Positions 48,284 through 58,630 of a DNA stretch of 64,000 nucleotides are shown one piece after another. The stretch lies in the NCBI GenBank assembly GCA_024644535.1, contig JAHEKX010000007.1, positions 138,654-202,653 of the forward strand, written 5' to 3'. The notes below the pieces were generated by a model, which was given only the letters and a program-made list of their open reading frames with translations, had not been told where the DNA came from and did not search any database. The number at the start of each line of letters is the position of its first letter. The stretch's first letter is position 1. Origin of the DNA: Gammaproteobacteria bacterium. GTDB taxonomy: Bacteria; Pseudomonadota; Gammaproteobacteria; Pseudomonadales; Halieaceae. The position numbers and the translations under genes were made by a program.

Positions 48284-48954
48284 TATGCGACATCCTCTAG
48301 AAGTCCGTTTCGGATTCGCACTACTCTGTGGCAACGCCCCGCTAAGACAGGATCATGGGTGACCAATACCAGTGTTTTACCCTGAGACTCGGTCATCGAG
48401 AAAAGCAAATCTGCGATGTGGCCGCCGGTCGCCTCATCCAGATTGCCTGTCGGCTCGTCAGCGAACAAGATGTTAGGATGCGTGACAAAAGCACGCGCAA
48501 TCGCAACACGCTGCTGCTCTCCGCCCGACAGTTGTTTGGGGAAATGATACAGCCGCTCTTCCAAACCCACCTGCTGCAATTGGCGGATCGCAAATGCCTG
48601 GGCCTCTGCCGCGCTATGGCCTGCAATCTGCGCGGGTAAAGCGACATTATCTAGCGCAGTCAGAGAGGGCAAGAGCTGAAAACTTTGAAAAATGAAACCG
48701 ACCTCTTGCCCCCGCCAATTCGCGCGAGCATCTTCATCGGCCTGACTGACCACGAAGTTCGCATGACTAACGCTGCCGCAAGTTGGTGTATCTAAACCCG
48801 CCAACAATCCAAGCAGGGTGGATTTTCCCGAACCCGATGTCCCTAAAATAGCAATTGATTCGCCTGGCTTGATTTCTAAGTCAATCCCTTTCAAGATCGA
48901 GATTGTTTGATCGCCGAGAGCCACCGTTTTGAAAAGTTTAGCTGCAATAAGCAT
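48283..48954 (-). CDS. ybbA: ABC transporter ATP-binding protein, YbbA-like
   Basis: [59 protein letters not shown]; divergent from tesA. Confidence 0.92.
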   Translation of the reverse strand: MLIAAKLFKTVALGDQTISILKGIDLEIKPGESIAILGTSGSGKSTLLGLLAGLDTPTCGSVSHANFVVSQADEDARANWRGQEVGFIFQSFQLLPSLTALDNVALPAQIAGHSAAEAQAFAIRQLQQVGLEERLYHFPKQLSGGEQQRVAIARAFVTHPNILFADEPTGNLDEATGGHIADLLFSMTESQGKTLVLVTHDPVLAGRCHRVVRIRNGLLEDVA

Positions 48955-48970
48955 AAAGAAGTTCTCCGTA

Positions 48971-49597
48971 GTGCCCTACCTACGTTTGGCCATCCTAATC
49001 GGATTGTTGTTACCCCCGCTCGGTCAAGCGCGCGAGCCAACCAAAGTTTTGGTTTTGGGCGATAGCATAAGCGCAGCTTATGGCATGAATATCGAACAAG
49101 GCTGGGTGCATTTGTGGGCGCAGAGCCTACAAGACGAAGCACGAATCATCAATGCTAGCCTCAGCGGTGAGACTACTGCTGGCGGATTAGCCCGTCTGCC
49201 CGCCTTGCTGAGCAAACACCAACCTCAAGTCGTAGTCATCGAACTGGGCGGGAACGATGGTCTGCGGGGGTACCCGCTGAGTCGACTCAAACAGAATTTG
49301 ACGCAGCTGGTAAGCCTAAGTCAAGCCGCCGGCTCTCAAGTGGCGTTAGTGCCTATGCAGATCCCACCCAATTACGGTGAAGTCTACACACGCCGCTTTT
49401 ATGAAACCTTCGCGCAAGTCGCTGCAGCACAAGAAGCCACAGTAACACCTTTTATCTTGGAAGACGTTGCATTGATAAAAGAGCTCATGCAAAACGACGG
49501 CATTCATCCAACAGCTTCGGCACAACCCCTATTGCTTGCCAAGATCGAATCAACACTGAATTCAATGTTGCGCTCAACGGAGGACAACGCCCAATGA
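48971..49597 (+). CDS. tesA: Arylesterase / lysophospholipase L1 (SGNH hydrolase)
   Basis: Signal peptide then VLVLGDSISAAYGMNIEQGWV, IELGGNDGLRG, DGIHPTASAQ. Track start TTG 48929; GTG 48971 gives a better signal peptide. Start uncertain. Confidence 0.92.
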   Translation: MPYLRLAILIGLLLPPLGQAREPTKVLVLGDSISAAYGMNIEQGWVHLWAQSLQDEARIINASLSGETTAGGLARLPALLSKHQPQVVVIELGGNDGLRGYPLSRLKQNLTQLVSLSQAAGSQVALVPMQIPPNYGEVYTRRFYETFAQVAAAQEATVTPFILEDVALIKELMQNDGIHPTASAQPLLLAKIESTLNSMLRSTEDNAQ

Positions 49598-50421
49598 CCA
49601 GCACAAAATCCGTGCGTAAACAACAAGCCTTCGACGTCATTTTTGGCACGGAAAGCCCCGCCGGGAAAGCATTTGATATTGTCCTTATCATTGCCATACT
49701 AAGCAGTGTTACGGTTGTGATTGCCGACTCAATACCCGACTTACACGAGCAGTATGGACGTATATTTTGGCAAATTGAGTGGGGGTTCACAGTTTTTTTC
49801 AGCCTCGAGTACTGCATAAGAATTTGGTGCAGCCCTAACCCAAAGGCGTATGTGACCAGCGGCTTTGGTGTTGTTGACCTCTTGTCTGTGTTACCTACTT
49901 ACATCGCGATACTGGTGCCTCAGGCTGCGCCTCTATTAATTTTAAGGGTACTGCGTATTTTGCGCATATTTAGGGTCTTAAGGCTGCTCCCATATGTGCG
50001 GGAATCGGCAGTTTTAATCGAGGCGCTGCGTCGCTCTCGACGAAAAATCTTGGTTTTTTTCTCGATGATGATAGTCATATCAACCATTTACGGCTGCCTG
50101 CTTTATGTCGTGGAAGGACCCGACCATGGTTTTAACACCATTCCAGAAAGTATTTACTGGGCAATTGTGACTGTCACCACGGTGGGCTATGGTGACGTCG
50201 TACCTATGACAGCATTGGGGCGCGGCATTGCCGCACTGGGAATGCTCACGGGTTATGCCATTATTGCCGTGCCCACTGGAATTATCACGGCAGAACTGAC
50301 ACACGAAATGCGGCGACAGCGAGACTTTCGCTCATGTGAGCACTGCAATCGGACTGGACACGACAGCGACTCGGAGCATTGTAAATATTGCGGTGCTTTG
50401 CTACCCGCCCGATCGTTTTAA
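49594..50421 (+). CDS. Voltage-gated potassium channel-like ion transporter with C-terminal zinc-ribbon motif
   Basis: S4-like LLILRVLRILRIFRVLRLLPYVRESA; selectivity filter TVTTVGYGDVVPMT; C-terminal CEHCNRTGHDSDSEHCKYCGALLPA. Confidence 0.92.
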   Translation: MTSTKSVRKQQAFDVIFGTESPAGKAFDIVLIIAILSSVTVVIADSIPDLHEQYGRIFWQIEWGFTVFFSLEYCIRIWCSPNPKAYVTSGFGVVDLLSVLPTYIAILVPQAAPLLILRVLRILRIFRVLRLLPYVRESAVLIEALRRSRRKILVFFSMMIVISTIYGCLLYVVEGPDHGFNTIPESIYWAIVTVTTVGYGDVVPMTALGRGIAALGMLTGYAIIAVPTGIITAELTHEMRRQRDFRSCEHCNRTGHDSDSEHCKYCGALLPARSF

Positions 50422-50482
50422 CTCACTGCTTCTTGAGGCAATCTGGTTTATACTACGCGCTGACTTTTAGACGCGTACGATT

Positions 50483-52594
50483 ATGCCTACTGCCTTGTTC
50501 GACTACCCTAAGTATTGGGCTGAATGCTTGGGACCTGCACCCTTTCTACCCACCTCTCGTGCCGAGATGGATGAGCTTGGTTGGGACGCGTGCGACATAA
50601 TTATCGTAACGGGTGATGCCTATGTCGACCACCCCAGCTTTGGGATGGCCGTTATTGGTCGCGTACTCGAGGCCCAAGGCTTCCGCGTAGGCATCATCGC
50701 CCAACCCAATTGGCAGAACTGTGCGGACTTTAAGCGTTTGGGTCAGCCCACTCTATTTTTCGGCGTCGCTGCTGGAAACATGGATTCAATGATTAACCGC
50801 TACACCGCAGACCGGAAAAGGCGCAACGACGACGCCTACACGCCAGATGGAAAACCCGACCATCGGCCTGACAGAGCGGTTATCGTCTACAGCCAGCGCG
50901 TTCGAGAAGCCTACAAAGATGCGCCGATTATTATCGGCGGTATCGAGGCAAGCCTTCGTCGCATAGCCCACTATGACTACTGGAGCGAGAAAATACGCCG
51001 CTCGGTACTGTTGGACAGTCGCGCAGATTTACTTTTATTTGGTAACGCCGAGCGAGCCATTTGCGAGGTGGCTCACAGGCTGAGTCGAGGCGACTCGGTA
51101 GAGTCGGTTCGCGACATACGGGGCGTTGCATTTAAAACCAAAGGCATTCTGCCCAATTATACTATGGTGGATTCATCGACCATTGACGTTGTAGGGCCGG
51201 TCGATGTTCAACCAAACCCCTATGAAATGGTCACAGAAGAGACCTGCGAAAACAAAGACTCGCAAACTCAAGTCGTTCAATTACTGGACCCCAAACATCA
51301 AAATATGCAAACCGTAATTCGCATTCCGAGTTATGAGCAGGTCAGTGAGGACCGGGCACTGTATGCGCATGCCTCGAGAGTGCTTCACAAAGAGACCAAC
51401 CCCCACAACGCAAGACCCTTAGTCCAGCAACATGGCGACACCGAAGTATGGATAACGCCTCCCCCAATGCCGCTAACGACCGAAGAACTTGACTGGGTAT
51501 TTGAACTACCCTACCAACGCGCAGCCCACCCGAGTTATGGTGGGGCAAAGATTCCCGCGTTCGAAATGATCCAACATTCCATCAATATCATGCGCGGCTG
51601 CTTTGGCGGCTGTACGTTTTGCTCTATAACGGAGCATGAAGGTCGAATCATCCAAAACAGATCAGAGGAATCGATACTCAAAGAAATCGAAAAAATTCGG
51701 GACACAAGTAAGGCATTTACAGGGGTCATATCGGATTTGGGAGGTCCCACCGCCAATATGTGGCGACTCGCTTGCAAAGACCCCAAGATCGAAGCATCGT
51801 GTCGAAAACTGAGCTGTGTGTTCCCCGGAATCTGCAAAAATTTGAACACCGACCAAACGCCTCTGATCCAGCTTTACCGAAAAGCGCGCAACATTCCCGG
51901 CATTAAGAAAGTGTTGATCGCTTCTGGACTGCGCTACGACATCGCTGTTGAGACGCCCGAGTACGTGGAAGAGCTGGTGACCCATCATGTTGGTGGCTAC
52001 TTAAAAATTGCCCCGGAGCACACCGAACAGGGACCGTTATCGGCCATGATGAAACCGGGAATAGGCACCTACGACCGCTTTAAAAAGCTGTTCGACAAAT
52101 ACAGCAAAAAGGCAGGTAAAGAACAGTATCTTATACCCTACTTCATAGCCGCTCACCCGGGAACCGAAGATGAGGACATGTTAAACCTTGCACTATGGCT
52201 AAAACGTAACGGCTTCCGCGCCGACCAGGTGCAAACGTTCTATCCCTCCCCTATGGCGACCGCAACGGCAATGTACCATACTGGCTACAATCCGCTGAAA
52301 CCCGTGCGTCGCGCAGGCCCGAAGATCGCGCGAGTCCAAAAGCTCAGTCAACGCCGTCTACATAAGGCGTTTTTGAGGTATCATGACTCGGAGAATTGGC
52401 CCGCGTTGCGTGACACACTGCGCGCTATGGGTCGAAAAGATTTGATTGGCTACGGTAAACAACACTTGGTCCCCCCCAGGCAGCCACCACAGCGGCACCG
52501 CTCACTGGTGGACCACAAGCAGCGTTTTGCGACTCAGCACACAGGTATAGACCCGGTTAACCAGCGCCGGCAGCCACCCAAAAAACGTCGCTAA
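50483..52594 (+). CDS. YgiQ-family radical SAM protein
   Basis: 703 aa; radical SAM CX3CX2C in [26 protein letters not shown]-terminal [22 protein letters not shown]; Lys/Arg/Pro-rich C-terminus. Confidence 0.93.
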   Translation: MPTALFDYPKYWAECLGPAPFLPTSRAEMDELGWDACDIIIVTGDAYVDHPSFGMAVIGRVLEAQGFRVGIIAQPNWQNCADFKRLGQPTLFFGVAAGNMDSMINRYTADRKRRNDDAYTPDGKPDHRPDRAVIVYSQRVREAYKDAPIIIGGIEASLRRIAHYDYWSEKIRRSVLLDSRADLLLFGNAERAICEVAHRLSRGDSVESVRDIRGVAFKTKGILPNYTMVDSSTIDVVGPVDVQPNPYEMVTEETCENKDSQTQVVQLLDPKHQNMQTVIRIPSYEQVSEDRALYAHASRVLHKETNPHNARPLVQQHGDTEVWITPPPMPLTTEELDWVFELPYQRAAHPSYGGAKIPAFEMIQHSINIMRGCFGGCTFCSITEHEGRIIQNRSEESILKEIEKIRDTSKAFTGVISDLGGPTANMWRLACKDPKIEASCRKLSCVFPGICKNLNTDQTPLIQLYRKARNIPGIKKVLIASGLRYDIAVETPEYVEELVTHHVGGYLKIAPEHTEQGPLSAMMKPGIGTYDRFKKLFDKYSKKAGKEQYLIPYFIAAHPGTEDEDMLNLALWLKRNGFRADQVQTFYPSPMATATAMYHTGYNPLKPVRRAGPKIARVQKLSQRRLHKAFLRYHDSENWPALRDTLRAMGRKDLIGYGKQHLVPPRQPPQRHRSLVDHKQRFATQHTGIDPVNQRRQPPKKRR

Positions 52595-52611
52595 GTATCG
52601 AGGAGACGCTC

Positions 52612-53763
52612 TTGAACCGAAAGATTATCCTACCTATGGTGTTTGTAGCTCTCGGGGCATTGACCGCGGCAGTTCTTATTCTAAATCCAAAACAACTCTC
52701 GGAAGCGTCACTAGACCGTGTCCCTCCGAAGGTTTCAGTCACCAGCGCAGTTCTAGTTGACGAGCCTCTGATTATCGACTCTCAGGGGACCATTATGCCT
52801 GCACACCGTATCATTCTCGCGGCGGAAGTAGCTGGACGGGTAAGTTCTATTTCTGAAAAATTTCAGAGAGGCGGGTCCTTCGAGCAAGACGAAATTTTAT
52901 TCACCATCGATAAGACCGATGCCCGTCTGGCCCTGGAGCGTGCAAAGGCAAACTACAATACCGCTCGTATCGACCTAGAGATCGTGCGCAGCGATTACAA
53001 GAGAGCCTCACAGCTTAAGCAACAAAATCTGATTAGTGATCAAGCACTCGAGCAGACGCAGCTTCTCCTTGCGCGAACAGAAGCGCAGGAAAAGTCGACC
53101 GCCATAGCGCTAAAGGAGGCTGAACTGCAGCTTGAACGCACCAGCGTCAAGGCACCCTTTAACGGGCGCATCGAAGATGAATCGATAGACATTGGTCAGT
53201 TTATCAACCGCGGAGAACCCGTCGCAGAGCTGATCTCCTTGCGAAACTATGAGGTACGATTACCAATACCACGCGACCAACTCGCCTACTTAGACTTACC
53301 CTTTTCCACCAACGGAATTATTCCCTTACATCAGCAGCCCAACGTTCTTTTAAGTGGCGAATTCGCCGGGCAGGAGTGGATTCGTGATGCTAAGTTGGTC
53401 CGGACTGAGGCACTTATTGACAGAGCAACTCGTCAAGTGTTCGCGGTAGCACAACTAACCATTGACAGCGACAATCCAGATACATTGCTTCCTCTCGGCC
53501 TCTTCGTAAAGGCCGAAATAGAGGGTATCACGCCTAAAAATGCGTATCGATTACCTCGCACCAGTCTAGCCACAGGGAGTCGAATCTTAATTGTCGACGG
53601 CAATAATCAGTTGCGCTTCGAGTCCGTAAAAATACTAAGACTAGAGCACGACGAGGTAGTCATTCAAGATGGGCTAAATCTCGACATGATGATATGTGTA
53701 TCAGCTGGTCGCACAGTAGTCGACGGTATGCATGTTATCCCGGTTATGGCGATAGACCGATGA
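52612..53763 (+). CDS. RND efflux periplasmic adaptor (membrane fusion protein)
   Basis: TTG start; N-terminal anchor, lipoyl/hairpin halves (AGRVSSISEKFQRGGSFEQDEILFTID...VKAPFNGRIEDESIDIGQFINRGEPVAELI). Confidence 0.9.
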   Translation: MNRKIILPMVFVALGALTAAVLILNPKQLSEASLDRVPPKVSVTSAVLVDEPLIIDSQGTIMPAHRIILAAEVAGRVSSISEKFQRGGSFEQDEILFTIDKTDARLALERAKANYNTARIDLEIVRSDYKRASQLKQQNLISDQALEQTQLLLARTEAQEKSTAIALKEAELQLERTSVKAPFNGRIEDESIDIGQFINRGEPVAELISLRNYEVRLPIPRDQLAYLDLPFSTNGIIPLHQQPNVLLSGEFAGQEWIRDAKLVRTEALIDRATRQVFAVAQLTIDSDNPDTLLPLGLFVKAEIEGITPKNAYRLPRTSLATGSRILIVDGNNQLRFESVKILRLEHDEVVIQDGLNLDMMICVSAGRTVVDGMHVIPVMAIDR

Positions 53764-56700
53764 ATCGCATCATCGCTTGGTTCGTTCACAATCGAGTGGC
53801 GGCGAACCTCCTAATGCTAATTCTTATCGCAGGTGGTGTTCTTGCACTGCCACAGCTCTACTTAGAAGAATTTCCTGAAGTCGAGGTTGATGCTGTATCC
53901 ATTAGGATTCCCTATTTAGGTGCAGCGCCCCAAGAAGTGGAGTCGGCTGTTTGTATCCGAGCGGAGGAAGCCTTAGAAGGAACAGAGGGTATAGATACAC
54001 TTCGCTCCACGGCAGCAGAAGGGATGTGCTCGATTATAGCCGAACTGGTTGAGGGGGTAGATCGTTCAAAAGTCGCTAATGATATCCGTAGCAAAGTTGA
54101 TGCGATCGACTCGTTTCCCGCAGAAACAGAGCGTCCAATTACCTCAGAAATCAGCGTGGTGGCCAATGTCTTGCACCTCGTTGTCTCCGGTGCAACAAGC
54201 GAAAAAGGACTTAAAAATCTTACACAAAATATTCGAGATGATATCGCCGCACTACCGGGCGTATCTCAAGTCGATATTAATTTCAGCCGAGACTTCGAAA
54301 TCTCGATCGAGGTGCCCGAGCATAATTTGCGCCAATTTGACTTAACTCTTGAGCAAATTGGTCAAGTGGTTCGCGCCAATAGCCTTGATCTTCCTGGCGG
54401 CGCACTCGACACACCCAGCGGAGAAATTCTGCTGCGAACGCAGGGGCAAGCCTATAGCGGGCAAGAGTTTGAGGACATCATAGTTACAGCAAACCAGGAT
54501 GGACGCCGCACCAGCCTAGCCGAAATAGCTCATGTGCGCGACGCCTTTGTCGATGCCGACATAACCGCCCGATTCAATGGACAGCGAGCCATGTCTATCA
54601 TGGTCTCCAGAGTAGGGAAAGAGGATACGCTCGAGATCGCGGAGGCGGTTAAGGCGTACCTGGCTAGACTCGAACCAACTTTGCCAGAGGGTATATATGT
54701 CCAGATCTGGAAAGACGAATCACAAGATCTCACTGATAGACTCCAAGCGCTGACCGATAATGCACGAAGCGGCCTCCTCTTGGTCTTAATAGTACTAGCT
54801 CTGTTCTTGCAATTTAGGCTCGCTTTGTGGGTTGCGGCGGGAATCCCGATTGCTTTGCTGGGTACTCTTGCGATATTCCCAGCTCTCAACATCGCTATAA
54901 GCACAATGTCGATCATGGCATTTATTCTAGTTATAGGAATTCTCGTAGACGATGCCATTGTGGTAGGTGAACGCATATTCGCTCATGAAGAAATGGGCAA
55001 GACCCGACGACAAGCAGCTATCGATGGCACTAACGAGGTCTCGACGCCTGTCATTTTTGGCGTTCTTACAACCATGGCCACCTTCATTCCTATTATGAAC
55101 ATTCCTGGCGAGATCGGTGGTTTTTTCCTTGTCATCGGAGCGGTTGTCATAATCGCTCTGTTTTTTAGTATCTTCGAATCGCAACTTATACTGCCACACC
55201 ATCTGGCGCACCGACGAGTCGCCGCGCCGAGTGACAAAAAAAATGCCTGGCAAAAAATTCAGGCTCGACTTTCCGAGAAACTCGATCGTTTCGCTGTTAA
55301 CCGTTTTAAGCCCATGGTGCGTTTATCGATCGAGTACCGTTACGCGACATTAGCGGTAGGCGTCGCCATATTGTTAATCGCATTGGGTGCCTTGTTGTCT
55401 GGTCGGGTCCTTTTTCAATTTTTCCCAGCACTTGAAGGCACCCGACTGTACGCCTCCGTCGTGATGCCAGAGGGTACACCTATTGAGACCACGCAAGCGG
55501 TGGTCCAAAGAATTGAAGACTCTGCCGAGCAACTGAAGCAAGAGTTAAACGAAACACCTTTTTTTGCGGGGCAAGAGCCCTTTTCTAAGATTTATACCGC
55601 CGTTGGTACCACCTTGCCCAAAGGCTCACTCGAATTCGGAGTTCCTGTTCAGTCTAATATTGGTGAAGTCGCTGTCCACCTAAACCTACCGGAATCATAC
55701 GAAGGAATCTCCACTAGCACGATAGCCAATCGCTGGCGAGAGCTCACGGGGACGATTCCCGACGTAGTTGAACTGAAAATTTCTGCCAACAGCTTCACAA
55801 TCGGTGCTGCCATAGAGATAGAGCTGCTGGGGCGAGACTTGGAAGAGCTCCGTTCGGTCGCAGAAGAGCTAAAATCCACGCTGCGCGCCTACCCCGGGGT
55901 GGTCGATATTTCGGATTCTTTCCGATCCGGAAAGCAAGAAGTGAAACTAAAGCTCAAACCCGAGGCCAGGCATTATGGAGTCTCACTAAGAGATCTCGGA
56001 GCCCAAGTACGCCATGCTTTTTATGGCTACGAGGCACAAAGAATTCAGCGCGGAGGAGACGATCTGCGCGTCATGGTCCGCTACCCTCAAGCTGAACGTG
56101 CAGCATTCGGTGCTATTGAGCAGATGTTCATCCGGACCCCAACTGGGTCGGCAGTTCCCTTTTCCGACATTGCTGAAGCCGAGATTGGACAGGGTTTTAC
56201 TACCATCTCTCGGGTAAATGGAGAACGTGTCATCACAGTGACGGCTGAGGTGTTACGAGACAAGATCACTCCTGAGCAAGTGCTAACTGGCGTCCTAAAC
56301 AAACACCTCCCGAAAATTTTAGAGACCCACCCTGGCGTTACTTTCGGACTTTCGGGCGAGGCAGAGGACCGCGCTGAATCCATGAGTTCTTTGGGTGCTT
56401 ACGCTCTTCTCGCACTACTGGTGATTTATGCTTTACTCGCCATTCCTCTGCAGTCTTACCTGCACCCGCTTGTCATTATGAGCGTCATTCCCTTTGGCGC
56501 CATCGGGGCCATTTTTGGACACTTTGTAATGGATGTTGATCTTACGTTCTTGAGTGTTTTGGGCATTGTCGCTCTGTCAGGCGTTGTCGTTAACTCGAGT
56601 CTTGTATTGGTCGACTATGTCAACCGCCAACGCGCGTCCGGCACTGCGCTTGCAGACGCTTTGGTTAGCGCAGGCGTCGTGAGATTCCGGCCTATCTTGC

Positions 56701-56891
56701 TAACTAGCTTGACAACCTTTATCGGCTTGTTGCCGATGGTATTTGATACTAATTCGGCAACACACCTTTTTGTGCCCTTGGCGACTTCGCTCGCCTTTGG
56801 TGTACTCATTGGTACAGTGATTACACTCTTTTTAGTACCTAGCCTGTATCACATCACTGAAGATTTATTTGGGGGAAAATCGGCCGACTAA
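53760..56891 (+). CDS. RND efflux transporter permease (AcrB/MdtB-like)
   Basis: MNRIIAWFVHNRVAANLLMLILIAGGVLALPQLYLEEFPEVEVDAVSI; GILVDDAIVVGERIF; ATGA overlap with the adaptor. Track start 53694 lies inside the adaptor gene. Confidence 0.94.
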   Translation: MNRIIAWFVHNRVAANLLMLILIAGGVLALPQLYLEEFPEVEVDAVSIRIPYLGAAPQEVESAVCIRAEEALEGTEGIDTLRSTAAEGMCSIIAELVEGVDRSKVANDIRSKVDAIDSFPAETERPITSEISVVANVLHLVVSGATSEKGLKNLTQNIRDDIAALPGVSQVDINFSRDFEISIEVPEHNLRQFDLTLEQIGQVVRANSLDLPGGALDTPSGEILLRTQGQAYSGQEFEDIIVTANQDGRRTSLAEIAHVRDAFVDADITARFNGQRAMSIMVSRVGKEDTLEIAEAVKAYLARLEPTLPEGIYVQIWKDESQDLTDRLQALTDNARSGLLLVLIVLALFLQFRLALWVAAGIPIALLGTLAIFPALNIAISTMSIMAFILVIGILVDDAIVVGERIFAHEEMGKTRRQAAIDGTNEVSTPVIFGVLTTMATFIPIMNIPGEIGGFFLVIGAVVIIALFFSIFESQLILPHHLAHRRVAAPSDKKNAWQKIQARLSEKLDRFAVNRFKPMVRLSIEYRYATLAVGVAILLIALGALLSGRVLFQFFPALEGTRLYASVVMPEGTPIETTQAVVQRIEDSAEQLKQELNETPFFAGQEPFSKIYTAVGTTLPKGSLEFGVPVQSNIGEVAVHLNLPESYEGISTSTIANRWRELTGTIPDVVELKISANSFTIGAAIEIELLGRDLEELRSVAEELKSTLRAYPGVVDISDSFRSGKQEVKLKLKPEARHYGVSLRDLGAQVRHAFYGYEAQRIQRGGDDLRVMVRYPQAERAAFGAIEQMFIRTPTGSAVPFSDIAEAEIGQGFTTISRVNGERVITVTAEVLRDKITPEQVLTGVLNKHLPKILETHPGVTFGLSGEAEDRAESMSSLGAYALLALLVIYALLAIPLQSYLHPLVIMSVIPFGAIGAIFGHFVMDVDLTFLSVLGIVALSGVVVNSSLVLVDYVNRQRASGTALADALVSAGVVRFRPILLTSLTTFIGLLPMVFDTNSATHLFVPLATSLAFGVLIGTVITLFLVPSLYHITEDLFGGKSAD

Positions 56892-58627
56892 TACTCGGCC
56901 ACCCAAGCGTCCATACGCTGCTCTAGTAGATTGAGCGGTAAAGCACCTGCACCGAGCAAATGATCGTGGAACGCCCGAATATCGAATTGATCACCCAGCT
57001 GCGCTTCCGCTTTGCCACGCAATTCTAAGATTTTGAGCTGGCCGATTTTGTAGGCTAGGGCCTGTCCTGGCCAACCAATGTAGCGGTCTATCTCGTTAAT
57101 AATATCGGCCTCAGTCTTCGCTGCATTCTGCATGAAATATTCAATAGCTTCTTGTCGGCTCCAGCCCATGTAATGCATGCCGGTATCGACCACCAAACGA
57201 ACCGCACGCCACATGTCATAAACCAACTGTCCGTAGCGAGAGTAAGGGTCTTGATATAACCCCAGTTCATACCCAAGCCTTTCTGAGTAAAGCCCCCAGC
57301 CTTCTACGAACGCAGTAGCCCCACCGATTTTGCGAAACATCGGTATACCTTCGAGCTCCCGAGCCAGAGCAATCTGTAAATGATGCCCCGGCATTGCCTC
57401 ATGCACACTCAAGACTTCCATTTCAAATTTTGGACGCACCTCAGGTCGGTACAAATTGACGTAATAATAGCCTGCTCGCGAACCGTCGGCCGCCGGCGGC
57501 ATGTAGTACGCAGTCGTGGTATCCGGTGCAATTTGGTCGGGAATGGGTCGCACGCCGTAAGGAATTCGCGGCAAGCGCCCAAACAATTTCACTAACTCCG
57601 GATCAATACGCTTGGATATCACCCGATACTGATCGTATAGATCATCAGCATTATCGTAGTAAAACTGGGGATCGGTTCGTAAAAACTCGTTAAAAGCCTG
57701 TAAGTCACCGTCAAAACCCACCTCTTTGATGACCGCCTCCATAGCCGCACGTATACGTGCGACTTCGGCGAGTCCAATATCGTGAATTTGCTGCGGGCTT
57801 AAGTCTGTGGTGGTGAACCTCTGGGCAGCAAACTCATACAGCGCTTTACCCTCAGGTAAACTTCCCACACCCACATCAGATCGGGCAGCAGGCAGATAGC
57901 GCTGATTAAAAAAAGCCTCAAACTTTTGATACGCAGGGACTACCGCTTCTCTTACCAGACGCTCAGCACGCTCGGCTAACATCTGCGAATCGGCATGGGA
58001 CAGTGAGTCCGACATTTTGCCGAACGGCTCGTAAAAGGGATTGTCTTCCAACTGAACTTGGGTGATTTTTGCAAGTTGGGCCGGAATACGCTCCATGATC
58101 ACTTTCGCCTGAACTCGATTTTCGCGAATGCCCTCTTCCAATACGGCCTGTTCTTGTTCGAGTCGGATTGGCAATGCCTCAAGACGCATCAACCAACGCT
58201 CGTAGTCATCTTTGGTTCGAAACGGCAAGGTCTCTGCAGCAGTGTAAAGCGACTGGGGACCACCACGCATGGTAATGCCCATTAAATAAAATCCTAGCTC
58301 GTAGCCGCGTCGCTGATTCTGTATTTGCAGCAACAAGAGCTCTTTATTCAATTTTGCCTGGGCAGACAGTAAGGCCGTATCAATGACAAGTAAACGTTGT
58401 TCGAATTCGGCAAGAACTTTATCCTTGCGGGTCTGCGCCTCTAAACTGACGTCGTCCCACTCACTGGCGCGTTGAGTGTCGCCCATGAACACGGCGTACT
58501 CAGGCGAAGTAGCGACTACCCACTGCCAGTGCTCATCGATCAGCGCATTTAAAGCGTCATCGCTAGCAAACGATGACATCACAACGCAGACATTCGCCAG
58601 CAACAGGAAAAAGCCTTGCCGAATCAT
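56888..58627 (-). CDS. DUF885 family protein (metallopeptidase-like)
   Basis: 579 aa; signal peptide; LSVHEAMPGHHLQIALARE, FVEGWGLYSERLGYELGLYQDPYSRYGQL. Confidence 0.9.
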   Translation of the reverse strand: MIRQGFFLLLANVCVVMSSFASDDALNALIDEHWQWVVATSPEYAVFMGDTQRASEWDDVSLEAQTRKDKVLAEFEQRLLVIDTALLSAQAKLNKELLLLQIQNQRRGYELGFYLMGITMRGGPQSLYTAAETLPFRTKDDYERWLMRLEALPIRLEQEQAVLEEGIRENRVQAKVIMERIPAQLAKITQVQLEDNPFYEPFGKMSDSLSHADSQMLAERAERLVREAVVPAYQKFEAFFNQRYLPAARSDVGVGSLPEGKALYEFAAQRFTTTDLSPQQIHDIGLAEVARIRAAMEAVIKEVGFDGDLQAFNEFLRTDPQFYYDNADDLYDQYRVISKRIDPELVKLFGRLPRIPYGVRPIPDQIAPDTTTAYYMPPAADGSRAGYYYVNLYRPEVRPKFEMEVLSVHEAMPGHHLQIALARELEGIPMFRKIGGATAFVEGWGLYSERLGYELGLYQDPYSRYGQLVYDMWRAVRLVVDTGMHYMGWSRQEAIEYFMQNAAKTEADIINEIDRYIGWPGQALAYKIGQLKILELRGKAEAQLGDQFDIRAFHDHLLGAGALPLNLLEQRMDAWVAEY

Positions 58628-58630
58628 GAT

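Noticed and set aside
53694-53759. 22-residue N-terminal extension of the RND permease in the ORF track
   Set aside because: Lies inside the adaptor gene; the normal RND N-terminus MNRIIAWFVHNRVAANLL begins at 53760.
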